This document shows, in pieces, positions 1 to 8,648 of a DNA stretch of 21,745 nucleotides (positions are counted from its first letter, which is position 1; each line of letters opens with the position of its first letter). The DNA comes from RGIG9079 sp964567845 (GTDB taxonomy: Bacteria; Bacteroidota; Bacteroidia; Bacteroidales; Marinifilaceae), in contig CAZMOG010000028.1 of NCBI GenBank assembly GCA_964567845.1, forward strand, positions 1 through 21,745, given 5' to 3'. The translations under genes and the position numbers were made by a program. The notes under the pieces are model-generated. The model saw nothing but the letters and a program-made list of their open reading frames with translations, was not told the DNA's origin and searched no databases.

Positions 1-11
1 CACATTTACAA

Positions 12-1637
12 TCAATCGGTTATATTTCTTGAAATCTTTTCGCGACTGTCCCTAATTATATCCTCGATCGAGAAAATCGGATCAGGTGTGGTATAAGCAG
101 CCGGATTATAAACCTCATAAACCTTATCAAAGGTTGTAACTAAGTTATAATCATATTGAAGAGTTATCTTCTCGGGAGCTGCGACAGCCTCTTGAGCAAC
201 CTTTACAACACACTGAGCATCGCCAGCCAGGAATACAATGTATGTATTGTAAGTTGTACCAACTACAGCAGCACTTGGCATCAAGCTGCAAGATCCATGC
301 AACTGGATAGCATCACCGCGGAATCCGATATTATCGATACAAGCGTATCCTGAGTATGAAGTAAGTGCTGCTCCATTTTCTGCAAACCAATAGAAATAGT
401 TAGAACCGCGAACTTCATAGCAATCTACAAACTCGTTGTTTGCGTTATATGAGCCAAGCAATACATCACCTGAAAGCAATGCCTCCTCTAACTCACCATC
501 ACCAAGGCCAAGAGTAGCCTCAATCGCCGGAGTAATATCTACAGATACATCGGCAATTGGAGTTACATACTTAGTAGGATCAGAATATGTACCCCAATTT
601 TCTACCACTGTTCCGTCAAGTGCGATCCAAGTAGCACCCCAAGCGTTATCCTGAACAACCTGAACATTAATTAAATAGTCAGCATCCGGAGCTACGAATG
701 AACTTGCAGGAGCCTCAACAACGTTGATAACAACCTCGAACTTAACCTCTACATCGCCATAGATATACTTTCCAGCCAATGTGTGAGTCTCTCCGGCTAC
801 GAATGAAGAAGAGTTGTCATATCCAAGTGTATAGGTAACTCCGTCACCCTGCAAGAAAGCGCAACGAACAGCTCCTGTTCCGTTTGGATCCGGAGTTTCC
901 CAAGAGATTGGGTTATGCTCTGAGTTGTACCAGTGACCTACCGGTCCATTGGTTGAGAATGCAGGAGTTGAACCATCCTCAAGAGTGTAAACAGTTCCGT
1001 CAGCGTTCAAACCAACGTATGTAACCGAACCGTCAGCAATAGCAGCTGCCAAATCAGCTACACCAAGCTTTGTTGCTACCTCTGCCGCAGATATCTCACC
1101 TGTAGCTGCACCGGGATAAATCTCAACAGTTACTGTAACTGTCTCAATCCCAGGCTCCGGTGCCGGCCCTGGATCCGGTGCTACATAAGCAGCCTGAGAA
1201 ACTATCACCTCTTTAACAGTATTGGCCTCATCATGGAATGTAACAGTAATAATACCCTCACGAGCATCACCATCATTAGCAGAAATATCAGCCTTTACTG
1301 TATAGTCTGCTGTCTCAGCACGCCCATCGTCAGTAATTATAATCCAATCTACAGCAGAAGAAACGCGAAAATCCTGATTTGTAGTAGTTACGAAAGTTAT
1401 CTCACCACCTGTGTAAGCCACCTCTATCACAGTTTTATCAATATTCATAACAGCCTCAACCGATACTGTCGGGTTAGGCTCTGTTGGCGCCGGTGTTACC
1501 GGCAAATCCGGAGTTTCGATAGGCTCTGCGGGATCGGGAGTTGGAAGAATATTCTCCTTAACTACAATATCGCTACACGACACACTAAATAGGGATAGAA
1601 GTGCTATGAAAATATTATATATTGCTTTTGGATTCAT
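12..1637 (-). CDS. BACON-domain lipoprotein with two tandem C-terminal modules
   Basis: Predicted exported lipoprotein of 541 aa, probably at the outer membrane or cell surface. I start it at the ATG at 1637, because the longer open frame to 1709 is translated from a terminator hairpin, and this start gives a signal peptide ending in a cysteine at residue 21, followed by Ser-Asp. A Pro/Thr/Glu-rich linker (about 30-55) leads to one BACON domain (about 55-150, with the VDWI core). Two mutually similar modules of about 120 aa follow, each with an LG...L..A...G.V...G.NA....V start and a (G)-(H/Y)-W/F-Y/F aromatic segment; they resemble DUF4859-type modules of Bacteroidetes carbohydrate-associated proteins, a weak assignment. 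By eye the gene looks more GC-rich than its neighbours. The terminator lies between it and the main operon, so it may be expressed by read-through. BACON domains are thought to bind carbohydrate or mucin; binding here is inferred. Confidence 0.8.
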   Translation of the reverse strand: MNPKAIYNIFIALLSLFSVSCSDIVVKENILPTPDPAEPIETPDLPVTPAPTEPNPTVSVEAVMNIDKTVIEVAYTGGEITFVTTTNQDFRVSSAVDWIIITDDGRAETADYTVKADISANDGDAREGIITVTFHDEANTVKEVIVSQAAYVAPDPGPAPEPGIETVTVTVEIYPGAATGEISAAEVATKLGVADLAAAIADGSVTYVGLNADGTVYTLEDGSTPAFSTNGPVGHWYNSEHNPISWETPDPNGTGAVRCAFLQGDGVTYTLGYDNSSSFVAGETHTLAGKYIYGDVEVKFEVVINVVEAPASSFVAPDADYLINVQVVQDNAWGATWIALDGTVVENWGTYSDPTKYVTPIADVSVDITPAIEATLGLGDGELEEALLSGDVLLGSYNANNEFVDCYEVRGSNYFYWFAENGAALTSYSGYACIDNIGFRGDAIQLHGSCSLMPSAAVVGTTYNTYIVFLAGDAQCVVKVAQEAVAAPEKITLQYDYNLVTTFDKVYEVYNPAAYTTPDPIFSIEDIIRDSREKISRNITD

Positions 1638-1661
1638 ACCAAATGTCTTTAGGTTTATTCT

Positions 1662-1704
1662 AAAAAAACCGAGGGCCGGCATTAATATTGTCAGCCCACT
1701 CGGT
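1662..1704 (-). terminator. Rho-independent terminator inside the gene cluster
   Basis: Read on the minus strand, ACCGA and GGGC pair with GCCC and TCGGT, with a two-base GT bulge and an AT-rich loop; seven T residues follow at once (1668-1662). It stands after the small lipoprotein gene and about 25 nt before the ATG of the last lipoprotein gene. It therefore marks the end of the main transcript or attenuates the last gene. Confidence 0.8.
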
Positions 1705-1755
1705 CTCAAAAAAAGGCGTTATGATTAGTTATTGTCACCTTCAACGTGCAAATGT

Positions 1756-2205
1756 TTAATAACATTGCTCGGTTCTTTGTTCAACGTCAACTATCTTGGC
1801 TCCAATACCTTTAACCTTGATATTGAATTTACGTTTGTGAAGCGTTACATTGTAAATAGGGGCCAAAACTATATCACATCCACTGTCTTCAAGTGCCTTA
1901 TATAGCACCGCAGCCTTTGCTGCTGCAACTCCGCGAGTTTGCCAGGTTGACCAGGTTCCGTCAACTACATACTGCATTTTTGGCATTCCGACAATCTTTT
2001 TGATCTTTTGTGACCATGAGAATTTTCCGCTAATCTCTGCCTCCAACTGTTGTTGTGTCTCCAAAACAGTTACCAACTCTCCATTTGTTACTTGGCTATC
2101 TGCCAATGAGTAAACGGGCGAGGTTGTCATCTTTGTTGTTGCACACGATGTTAAACCAAACGCCATAACTGCACCTAAGAGTGCAATAAATAATTTGTGT
2201 TTCAT
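1756..2205 (-). CDS. small periplasmic-type lipoprotein, unknown function
   Basis: A 149-aa lipoprotein. The N-terminus has a clear signal peptide with a good lipobox, LTSC, cysteine near residue 21, followed by ATTK. No acidic run follows the cysteine, so nothing points to surface export. The mature part is mixed alpha/beta with a basic C-terminal segment (HKRKFNIKVKG) and contains no domain I recognise. It lies 26 nt downstream of the second FHA-DUF805 gene and is the last gene before the terminator, so it reads as the final member of the main operon. In the type VI threonine-phosphorylation module a small outer-membrane lipoprotein (TagQ) helps the kinase-activating complex; a similar role here is only analogy. 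Confidence 0.75.
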   Translation of the reverse strand: MKHKLFIALLGAVMAFGLTSCATTKMTTSPVYSLADSQVTNGELVTVLETQQQLEAEISGKFSWSQKIKKIVGMPKMQYVVDGTWSTWQTRGVAAAKAAVLYKALEDSGCDIVLAPIYNVTLHKRKFNIKVKGIGAKIVDVEQRTEQCY

Positions 2206-2231
2206 AGCTTTAATATTTAGTTGTTGTGTAT

Positions 2232-3005
2232 TTAGTTAAATTTCTTTGGACACGGACCATATTGATTTGTAAATGGTTTGGAATCAAGCATCATAAATAT
2301 CAATATGATCAACCCACCTACGTATGGAATTAAATAGAATAATAGGAACACTCCACTTTTGCCTGTATCATGTAAACGTCTTACAGTGAGCGCCAAACTT
2401 GGAACCAATGTTGCCAACCCCAATATTCCTGAAATTATTATCCACACCATTATCGATGCCATATATGCAGTTGGATCACTCTCAATCAATGCCAATGATG
2501 GAATCGAGGTAATCAACATTAACGTAACCAACACGGTTGAGGTGATTGCATACCATAAATACACATACCAATATTCTGTACGTCTTGAACGTCCTTTAAA
2601 TACCGCATAGTGAGTAAAAAACTTCTTCAAAGCTCCTACAAAGGTAATCTCCTCGGGTAGTTGCTCTTCCGGCATATCCATAATTGGCGATGCCACTCCT
2701 ATAGGAGTATATCCGTATTGCGGACCACCCTTCTGCTTCTGCTCCTGCCCCTCAACAACCACTCCTGTCAAATCACTTATAAGGCAACTTAAATCTCCGG
2801 GTAACGTTATTCTCTCATTACCCTTAATTCTTACTCTTTTTTTATGAATATAATCGGTATCGATCATAGTACCATTTGTACTGTGATCCTCATAAACCAT
2901 TGAACCATCATCATGAATATAAATCTCTCCGTGATGACTGCTTACTGCAGGGTGATCAATAACAAAATCGTTATCGTTGGCTCTTCCTATTTTAATAATT
3001 CTCAT
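2232..3005 (-). CDS. FHA-DUF805 membrane protein (second copy)
   Basis: A 257-aa inner-membrane protein. The N-terminal FHA domain (about 1-85) starts almost at the first residue and has IGR, SSHH and STNGT, the residues that bind phosphothreonine, so it should be a competent phosphopeptide reader in the cytosol. A polar linker (about 85-125) follows. The C-terminal DUF805 domain (about 130-257) has the RRTEYW and RRLHDTGKSG signatures, two hydrophobic segments before RRLHD and one after, and the family's terminal NQYGP motif. Its ATG overlaps the stop of the upstream FHA-DUF805 gene by 4 nt (ATGA), so the two are translationally coupled and are probably tandem duplicates. DUF805 has no known biochemical role; coupling a phosphothreonine reader to a membrane domain is an inference from domain order. 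Confidence 0.9.
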   Translation of the reverse strand: MRIIKIGRANDNDFVIDHPAVSSHHGEIYIHDDGSMVYEDHSTNGTMIDTDYIHKKRVRIKGNERITLPGDLSCLISDLTGVVVEGQEQKQKGGPQYGYTPIGVASPIMDMPEEQLPEEITFVGALKKFFTHYAVFKGRSRRTEYWYVYLWYAITSTVLVTLMLITSIPSLALIESDPTAYMASIMVWIIISGILGLATLVPSLALTVRRLHDTGKSGVFLLFYLIPYVGGLIILIFMMLDSKPFTNQYGPCPKKFN

Positions 3006-3709
3006 GACTGTTTACTATATTTTGGACTTGGACCATATTGATTTTGATATGGCAGAGAATCAGTACATAAAAATATAAAGATCAGTATTGCCCCTATAAA
3101 TGGAATCAAACACAATAGGTACATCCAACCGCTTTTTCCTATATCATGCATCCGTCGCCAAAATAGGGCCAAACTTGGAATGATTGTCACAATAAACCAT
3201 AATGGATAGATTGGCGAAAATATGAAATTCCATAATGCCATATACCAATATTCACTTCGTCTGGCTCTACCTGAAAAATCTGTATAGTGCGCAAAGAAAT
3301 ATTTAAATGTCTCTCCAAACGACATGGCGGGCTGAGCAATAGGAGCCCCCTCCTCATGCATAACTCCGGGCACACATTTCTGTTCGACTTCCTGCACCGG
3401 TTTCTCCACAATTGGCGCAGTTGGTACACAACCGGCAATCGTTCCGGTAGAATTTTGTGGAGAAATTTTAACTATATCGCTGATTTTAAAGCTAAAATCT
3501 CCGGGCAATGTAATTACCTCATTTCCGAATAACTGCAACGATGAATTATGCAACAGCTGTCCGTTAATCATTGTACCATTAGTACTATGATCTTCATAAA
3601 ACACGCAACCTGCATCGTTTATCACAATATCCGCATGGTGTCCGCTTACCATAGGATTACTAACGATATAATCGTTATCCTGTGCTCGTCCAATCTTTAT
3701 TACATTCAT
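3002..3709 (-). CDS. FHA-DUF805 membrane protein (first copy, shortened membrane domain)
   Basis: A 235-aa paralogue of the next gene. FHA domain at about 1-85, with IGR, SGHH and STNGT intact. A linker at about 85-140 contains several Pro and Gln. DUF805 domain at about 145-235 with GRARRSEYW and RRMHDIGKSGW signatures and a terminal NQYGPSPK. Between RRSEYW and RRMHD it has room for only one membrane-crossing segment, whereas its paralogue and standard DUF805 proteins have two; about 35 residues are missing, so its topology should differ. It starts 29 nt after the stop of the BACON-repeat gene and overlaps the next gene by 4 nt. It probably senses phosphorylation by the kinase of this operon. 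Confidence 0.9.
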   Translation of the reverse strand: MNVIKIGRAQDNDYIVSNPMVSGHHADIVINDAGCVFYEDHSTNGTMINGQLLHNSSLQLFGNEVITLPGDFSFKISDIVKISPQNSTGTIAGCVPTAPIVEKPVQEVEQKCVPGVMHEEGAPIAQPAMSFGETFKYFFAHYTDFSGRARRSEYWYMALWNFIFSPIYPLWFIVTIIPSLALFWRRMHDIGKSGWMYLLCLIPFIGAILIFIFLCTDSLPYQNQYGPSPKYSKQS

Positions 3710-3738
3710 GATATATTATTTATATTTTTCTTAATCAT

Positions 3739-6198
3739 CTACTCCTCCGGTTGTAGCTCCGGCTCCGGAGCTGCCTGTTGTGTGATCGTTATTGTATGTG
3801 TCAAGCCGTTAAGAGTACTTGTTACTGTTATTGTTGCATTTCTCTCTTGATATTCCGGATTATTTTGAACTGTCACCTTAAACGTTCCATTACCATCGTC
3901 TCCGGTAACACTATTTATATTAATCCAGTCTGCACTGCTTTCGGCACTCCAACTTCCACTACATTCAACAACTATATCAAACTCTTCTGTTGAATTATAG
4001 GTATACTCCAAAGTTTCGGTATCGACACTATACACAAATGGTAACTGTGTAAATGAAATCTGCTTCTCCTGACCTGTTACATTTGAACGAATTGTAGCTG
4101 TTCCACTTCTTGATTCTAGTTGATCATTCGCCGGAATTGTGAATATTACCTCGGCGGAACCGGCTCCACTACTTGGATTGGCACTTATCCATGAGTCCGA
4201 TGTTATTACACTCCATCCTGCTTCAGCTGTCATTGTAAATGGAACCGTAAACGTTCCTCCCGCACTTTCTGAAATATCGACATGACTAACCGCCTCGGTA
4301 TTATCAAATACAAATCCCTCCTGAGTAACATTAATTGTTGTTTCTCCATTATATGGAGCATCGTAATTTGTTCTAATAACAATTGTTCCGCTACGAGCTT
4401 CTGTAGAGGTATTAGCGTCAGGGGTAAATCTAACATTAACTATTCCGCTACCAATTCCACTTGTAACACTCGGAGTTATCCAATCGGGATACTCTGTAAT
4501 TTGCCACTCAACACTGCTCTCAACATTTACCGAGGCAATATCATAATTCTGACTATATGCAGGATACTCTATTGCCATATCGCCAGTAACATTGTAAACA
4601 AACTTTTTATGAAGTAAGTTTACAGTATGTGTTAAATCAGCCCCAAGCTCTTCGTGTGCAAGACTTACTACGGTAAAACTACCGCTTCTGTCTTCTCCGG
4701 TAGTCTCGATCGGATCAACATTAATGGTAACCATTGTACGACCGCTTGTTCCGCTTGTACGCGATAAAGTAATCCAATCGGATACATTACGTATCTCCCA
4801 ATCACCCGAAGCCTGGATTTCAAAATCGAAAGGACCGGTTGATAATGTTGGAATTGATGATAACAACTCACTATCGTATGTCATATCAAAATCAAAAGCC
4901 TCTAATGTTACAGCAACATTCTGAGATACATTATTAAGTGTACTTGCAACAGTAATATTTGCTGTTACATCTTCGGTACTCATGTTTCTCTCAAGAGTCT
5001 TGATAGTCAACAAGGTTGTATCGGTACCACTCATTGGAGAAACCTCGGCCCACGCTGGTACACCCGAAATTTCCCAACTTCCGGTTGTATTCAATGTAGT
5101 TGTCTCTTCAATGTAAACCTCATCGTTATTATCAGAGAATGAAGTACCTCCCGTAAAATTGAAAATATATGGATCCTGCGACACATAAATATCCCTGTAT
5201 GCACCGGCTTCAGACATTAAACGAACCCATCCGCTTCTACGCTCGGTTGTAGGATTTACACCATCTGCCTGTAAAACAATATCTGTAATTCCAACACCCT
5301 CTTCTACAGAAAACTCTGCCCAATCAGGAAAATCTGTATAGGGAATCTCCTCGATATGCCAAGGGCTCTCGGCATCAACCTGTAAATCTATAGGATTGGT
5401 ATTCAACTCATTTAATGTATATTCTGCACTTTGCACACTACCATCAATCAAGAATCTTAAATTCTTTTGACACAATTTTAAAAGAACCTCAGGACAAGCG
5501 CTTGAGTTAATCTCGACAACAGAGCTATCACGGTTCACCCTTACCGGAGTCAAAACCACATGAATGTTATATGGTTCAATACCTAAATTCCACTCGTTAG
5601 GGAAAACATTGAGCTCTGCCCCATTTCTATTAACAATACTCTCGGCCGGCAATGAAAAGTGCTCGGCAGTTACGGGCGAGGCCTCACTCTGATATATTGT
5701 CTTGACTTTCCAGAAAACATTACTTTGGATATCATACAACTGAGCAAAATCGACAGTCGTTTCATTCCAATCAAACCACATTGAATCCACTTCTGTATAT
5801 AGATATGGACGAGATTGATTGAAAATCAATGGTATCGCAAATGCATAACCTGCCTGATTATATGATGGCAAGAAATATGTAGTTGCGCTACGTGATTCAT
5901 TATCAGTATTCACATCGACCGAAAAAGTCAATTGTGTTGAACCCGACACATAGGATCCCTGATTGGGATTTACACTCAACCAATTTGGTTTGCTGTCCAA
6001 AAACCACTCAACCGGAGAGGTGAATGTAACCGAATACTCATCTCCCAATGGATACAAATCAATACTTGAGGGTCCGGAAAGAACTGCCTGACTCTCAATT
6101 ATGGTTGGATTCATGTACGCATCATCTTCAGTACTACATGCCAAACAGTGCCCCATGGCAACTATAAAAGCAAACAAATATCTATATCTCATACTCAT
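3739..6198 (-). CDS. large BACON-repeat lipoprotein, likely surface exposed
   Basis: An 819-aa (or 817-aa, from the ATG at 6192) exported protein built almost wholly of BACON-type beta-sandwich repeats. The N-terminus has a hydrophobic signal and a somewhat atypical lipobox ending at Cys21, followed by STEDD; acidic residues just after the cysteine resemble the Bacteroidetes surface-export signal. I count seven clear repeats and one degenerate unit (about 130-245). The repeats carry the pattern W..(x)..(D/A)W(I/L/A)...(P/S)..G followed by an R(S/N) strand, as in SDWITLSRTSGTSG and DSWISANPSSGAG. It begins 1 nt after the permease stop. BACON domains are associated with carbohydrate or mucin binding; an adhesin or surface-sensor role is inferred. 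No enzymatic domain is seen. Confidence 0.88.
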   Translation of the reverse strand: MSMRYRYLFAFIVAMGHCLACSTEDDAYMNPTIIESQAVLSGPSSIDLYPLGDEYSVTFTSPVEWFLDSKPNWLSVNPNQGSYVSGSTQLTFSVDVNTDNESRSATTYFLPSYNQAGYAFAIPLIFNQSRPYLYTEVDSMWFDWNETTVDFAQLYDIQSNVFWKVKTIYQSEASPVTAEHFSLPAESIVNRNGAELNVFPNEWNLGIEPYNIHVVLTPVRVNRDSSVVEINSSACPEVLLKLCQKNLRFLIDGSVQSAEYTLNELNTNPIDLQVDAESPWHIEEIPYTDFPDWAEFSVEEGVGITDIVLQADGVNPTTERRSGWVRLMSEAGAYRDIYVSQDPYIFNFTGGTSFSDNNDEVYIEETTTLNTTGSWEISGVPAWAEVSPMSGTDTTLLTIKTLERNMSTEDVTANITVASTLNNVSQNVAVTLEAFDFDMTYDSELLSSIPTLSTGPFDFEIQASGDWEIRNVSDWITLSRTSGTSGRTMVTINVDPIETTGEDRSGSFTVVSLAHEELGADLTHTVNLLHKKFVYNVTGDMAIEYPAYSQNYDIASVNVESSVEWQITEYPDWITPSVTSGIGSGIVNVRFTPDANTSTEARSGTIVIRTNYDAPYNGETTINVTQEGFVFDNTEAVSHVDISESAGGTFTVPFTMTAEAGWSVITSDSWISANPSSGAGSAEVIFTIPANDQLESRSGTATIRSNVTGQEKQISFTQLPFVYSVDTETLEYTYNSTEEFDIVVECSGSWSAESSADWININSVTGDDGNGTFKVTVQNNPEYQERNATITVTSTLNGLTHTITITQQAAPEPELQPEE

Positions 6199-6199
6199 A

Positions 6200-7765
6200 T
6201 TATTGTCTATCGTAAATTAAATCTCCCGGAGTTGCCGATAACAAACGTTTCATAACGACATAAACGGTTGCCACCGAACAGACCATAATTACTGCAATTG
6301 AATAGAAAGTTTTCGGACTCCATAACGATAAATAACTAAAGGTTCCATCTTTCACTACACCGCATAAAGGCAAAATCAACTCAATTGCATATGATATAGT
6401 CAATGCCAATGCAATTGCACCGACAATAGTTGCCATCATTATAAATACATAAACGCTGATTAATTCGAAATTACCGATTCCGAAAGCTTTAAATGTACCT
6501 AAATTACGCTTAACTTTCTGAAAATAAGATTGTAACAAATTAACAACAAACAACATGATACAAAGAATTGAAAATACAATTATGGCCCATGACAAAATAT
6601 TAGCCATAACACTTACTGCGTTAAAATTCTCTTTAGCGTTAATCTGTTCCATCTCAATTTGCACTCGATATGTATCTTTTACAAAACTTTCAAACGCTCT
6701 GATATTGTTCAAATCAGCGAATTGAATAGAGATATATGAACCTTGTGGCAATTGATATGGTTTAAAATTATAATCATAAACCCTGTGTATTCCCTTATCA
6801 CCATACTTTTCAACTACTTTATTGTTTAGTGAGGTTACAAACTTGGGGTCCAAATCGTTATATGCTCCGGTTAACTTCACATAATATCCTGCCTTGAATG
6901 TTCTTAACAACGGTAAATATGGAGCCTGCTTTGGAACAAATACAGACTCGCCACCTATTGAACGCAAATACTCTTTAAATTCTGTTTCGGGAATCTCCGA
7001 AGGAACAAAATAATTTAAGGTAATTGCATAATTTCGATTATCCAATAAAAATGGATATGTCAAATCATTTCTAAGTTGCTCATAGAAATACTTTGTAGCA
7101 ATAATATCCATATTCATTGGTAAACGCTTCACAACCGCAATAATTGGAACCGGTACATGCGCAAAACCTTGAAACAGATGAAATCCTAATGTATCCGCAT
7201 TTCCACCATATCTACACATATCTAAAAATGCAGGAAACTGCTCCTCATATCCCAATTTTTTAATAAAATCGTGAGTTACAATAACTCCAATCATATCGTC
7301 GCTTAAACTTTCAAAAGGAAGCGCACTCTTGTTGACAACATTATCTTTTTCCAACACCGATTTCAACAAGGGATTACCGGCAAATGACTGGAAAAAACGG
7401 AAATCGGGATATTGAATCTGTTTTTCCTCTTTTCCAAAAACATTGAAATTAAAGGTATAATCCACCTGATGAGCCACAAAATGGAATTTCTTCATATTGT
7501 TCGTATCAGACAAACCATCCAACAAACCATCAATATCTCCCTCTCCATATTCATTCTGAATATCAACCCAATTTATAAATGGGTCATTCATTTTATAGGA
7601 AAGATAATTCAAACTTGCGCTACTGAAAGCAATTGCCAAAAATGTCAATGTAAGTACTGCCGTCAATAACCACAAATTAGAATACCGTGGTCCTAAAACC
7701 ACCTTCTCCTCGCGTTTCACAAAGAGCTTAAAATAATCCCCGGTAAGTATCTTTATCTTGCTCAT
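6200..7765 (-). CDS. MacB/FtsX-like ABC transporter permease
   Basis: A 521-aa inner-membrane permease. One N-terminal membrane segment (about 28-55) is followed by a large extracytoplasmic region (about 56-385) and a C-terminal FtsX-like block of three membrane segments (about 388-412, 428-460, 485-508) with the typical FKAFGIG stretch between the first two of that block. This four-segment plan is that of the MacB/LolC/FtsX superfamily, whose members move or extract envelope molecules or transmit mechanical signals rather than import solutes. The cognate ATPase gene lies directly upstream with a 1-nt gap. In the type VI phosphorylation module the TagS permease has the same general architecture. 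The substrate is unknown; the neighbouring lipoproteins and secreted proteins are candidates. Confidence 0.85.
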   Translation of the reverse strand: MSKIKILTGDYFKLFVKREEKVVLGPRYSNLWLLTAVLTLTFLAIAFSSASLNYLSYKMNDPFINWVDIQNEYGEGDIDGLLDGLSDTNNMKKFHFVAHQVDYTFNFNVFGKEEKQIQYPDFRFFQSFAGNPLLKSVLEKDNVVNKSALPFESLSDDMIGVIVTHDFIKKLGYEEQFPAFLDMCRYGGNADTLGFHLFQGFAHVPVPIIAVVKRLPMNMDIIATKYFYEQLRNDLTYPFLLDNRNYAITLNYFVPSEIPETEFKEYLRSIGGESVFVPKQAPYLPLLRTFKAGYYVKLTGAYNDLDPKFVTSLNNKVVEKYGDKGIHRVYDYNFKPYQLPQGSYISIQFADLNNIRAFESFVKDTYRVQIEMEQINAKENFNAVSVMANILSWAIIVFSILCIMLFVVNLLQSYFQKVKRNLGTFKAFGIGNFELISVYVFIMMATIVGAIALALTISYAIELILPLCGVVKDGTFSYLSLWSPKTFYSIAVIMVCSVATVYVVMKRLLSATPGDLIYDRQ

Positions 7766-7766
7766 T

Positions 7767-8639
7767 CTAAACTCTTTTTAAAAATCCTACAAACTCTTGC
7801 TTTGAATACTTCTCTTTACCATTTGTCCAGTTGCTTTTATCCTCATTGGGCAAATAGATTGAATCATCGTCTATAACTCCGTAGTATGTAATCTCGTCTC
7901 CCTCATGTTCAGGTAAACGGCTCTCCTTATGGATTTTAATAATTATATCGGCAAATGTTACTGCCAAATTCATATCGTGCGATACAATAATGGCAGAACT
8001 TCCCTCCATAGTGGCAAGTTTATCGGTAAGTATCTCCATTGCCTTGGTTGCATTGTCACTATCAAGATTTCCTGTCGGTTCGTCTCCGAACAAGACTGTA
8101 AAATCGGGAAGAATTGCACGAGCAAATGCCAAGCGTTGTTGTTGACCTCCCGACAACTCTTGAGCCATGCGCTCCTCATGAATATGTTCCAACCCCAATT
8201 CCGCCAATACTTTATGAGCGCGTTTAAAAGAGGAATATTGAGTATATCCCTGTAACATTCTTGTTATAGAGATATTCTCGTATGCCGTAAAGTTGCGCAT
8301 CAGATTGGTGCTCTGAAAAATAAAATTAAAATGTTTTCTACGGAATGCAGACAACTCTTTATCCTTGTTTCTGCGCCACATTGCCATCAAATCTATTGCA
8401 TCCTTACCATTCTCGTAAAAAAGAAATTTTGTATCTCTATTCGCCACAATGGTATTGTTCATTAAACCAAGAACTTCCAAAATAGTACTCTTTCCAATTC
8501 CCGATTCTCCGACAATAAATATCTTTTTACCCTTAGGCAAAGAGAGCTTCTTTATCTCTAAGACACACTTAGAAATACCCTCACGATAATGTTTATCGTA
8601 AGAGCATTTCAAAGCCTCTATATCAAACAATTTACTCAT
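7767..8639 (-). CDS. ABC transporter ATPase of the LolD/MacB type
   Basis: A 290-aa nucleotide-binding subunit with all motifs intact: Walker A GESGIGKS (44-51), Q-loop Gln109 in FQSTNL, signature LSGGQ (162-166), Walker B with Asp186 and Glu187 in FGDEPTGNLD, and switch His221 in VSHD. The GNLD after Walker B and the overall pattern fit the LolD/MacB/FtsE group. There is a longer C-terminal tail (about 240-290) than in minimal LolD proteins. It is 9 nt downstream of the vWA gene and 1 nt upstream of the permease, so it almost certainly pairs with that permease. It corresponds in context to TagT of the type VI threonine-phosphorylation pathway, by analogy only. Confidence 0.92.
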   Translation of the reverse strand: MSKLFDIEALKCSYDKHYREGISKCVLEIKKLSLPKGKKIFIVGESGIGKSTILEVLGLMNNTIVANRDTKFLFYENGKDAIDLMAMWRRNKDKELSAFRRKHFNFIFQSTNLMRNFTAYENISITRMLQGYTQYSSFKRAHKVLAELGLEHIHEERMAQELSGGQQQRLAFARAILPDFTVLFGDEPTGNLDSDNATKAMEILTDKLATMEGSSAIIVSHDMNLAVTFADIIIKIHKESRLPEHEGDEITYYGVIDDDSIYLPNEDKSNWTNGKEKYSKQEFVGFLKRV

Positions 8640-8648
8640 AAACTTCAG

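Noticed and set aside
1638..1709. N-terminal extension of the last lipoprotein to 1709
   Set aside because: It translates the terminator hairpin and would bury the signal peptide; the ATG at 1637 gives a normal lipoprotein signal.
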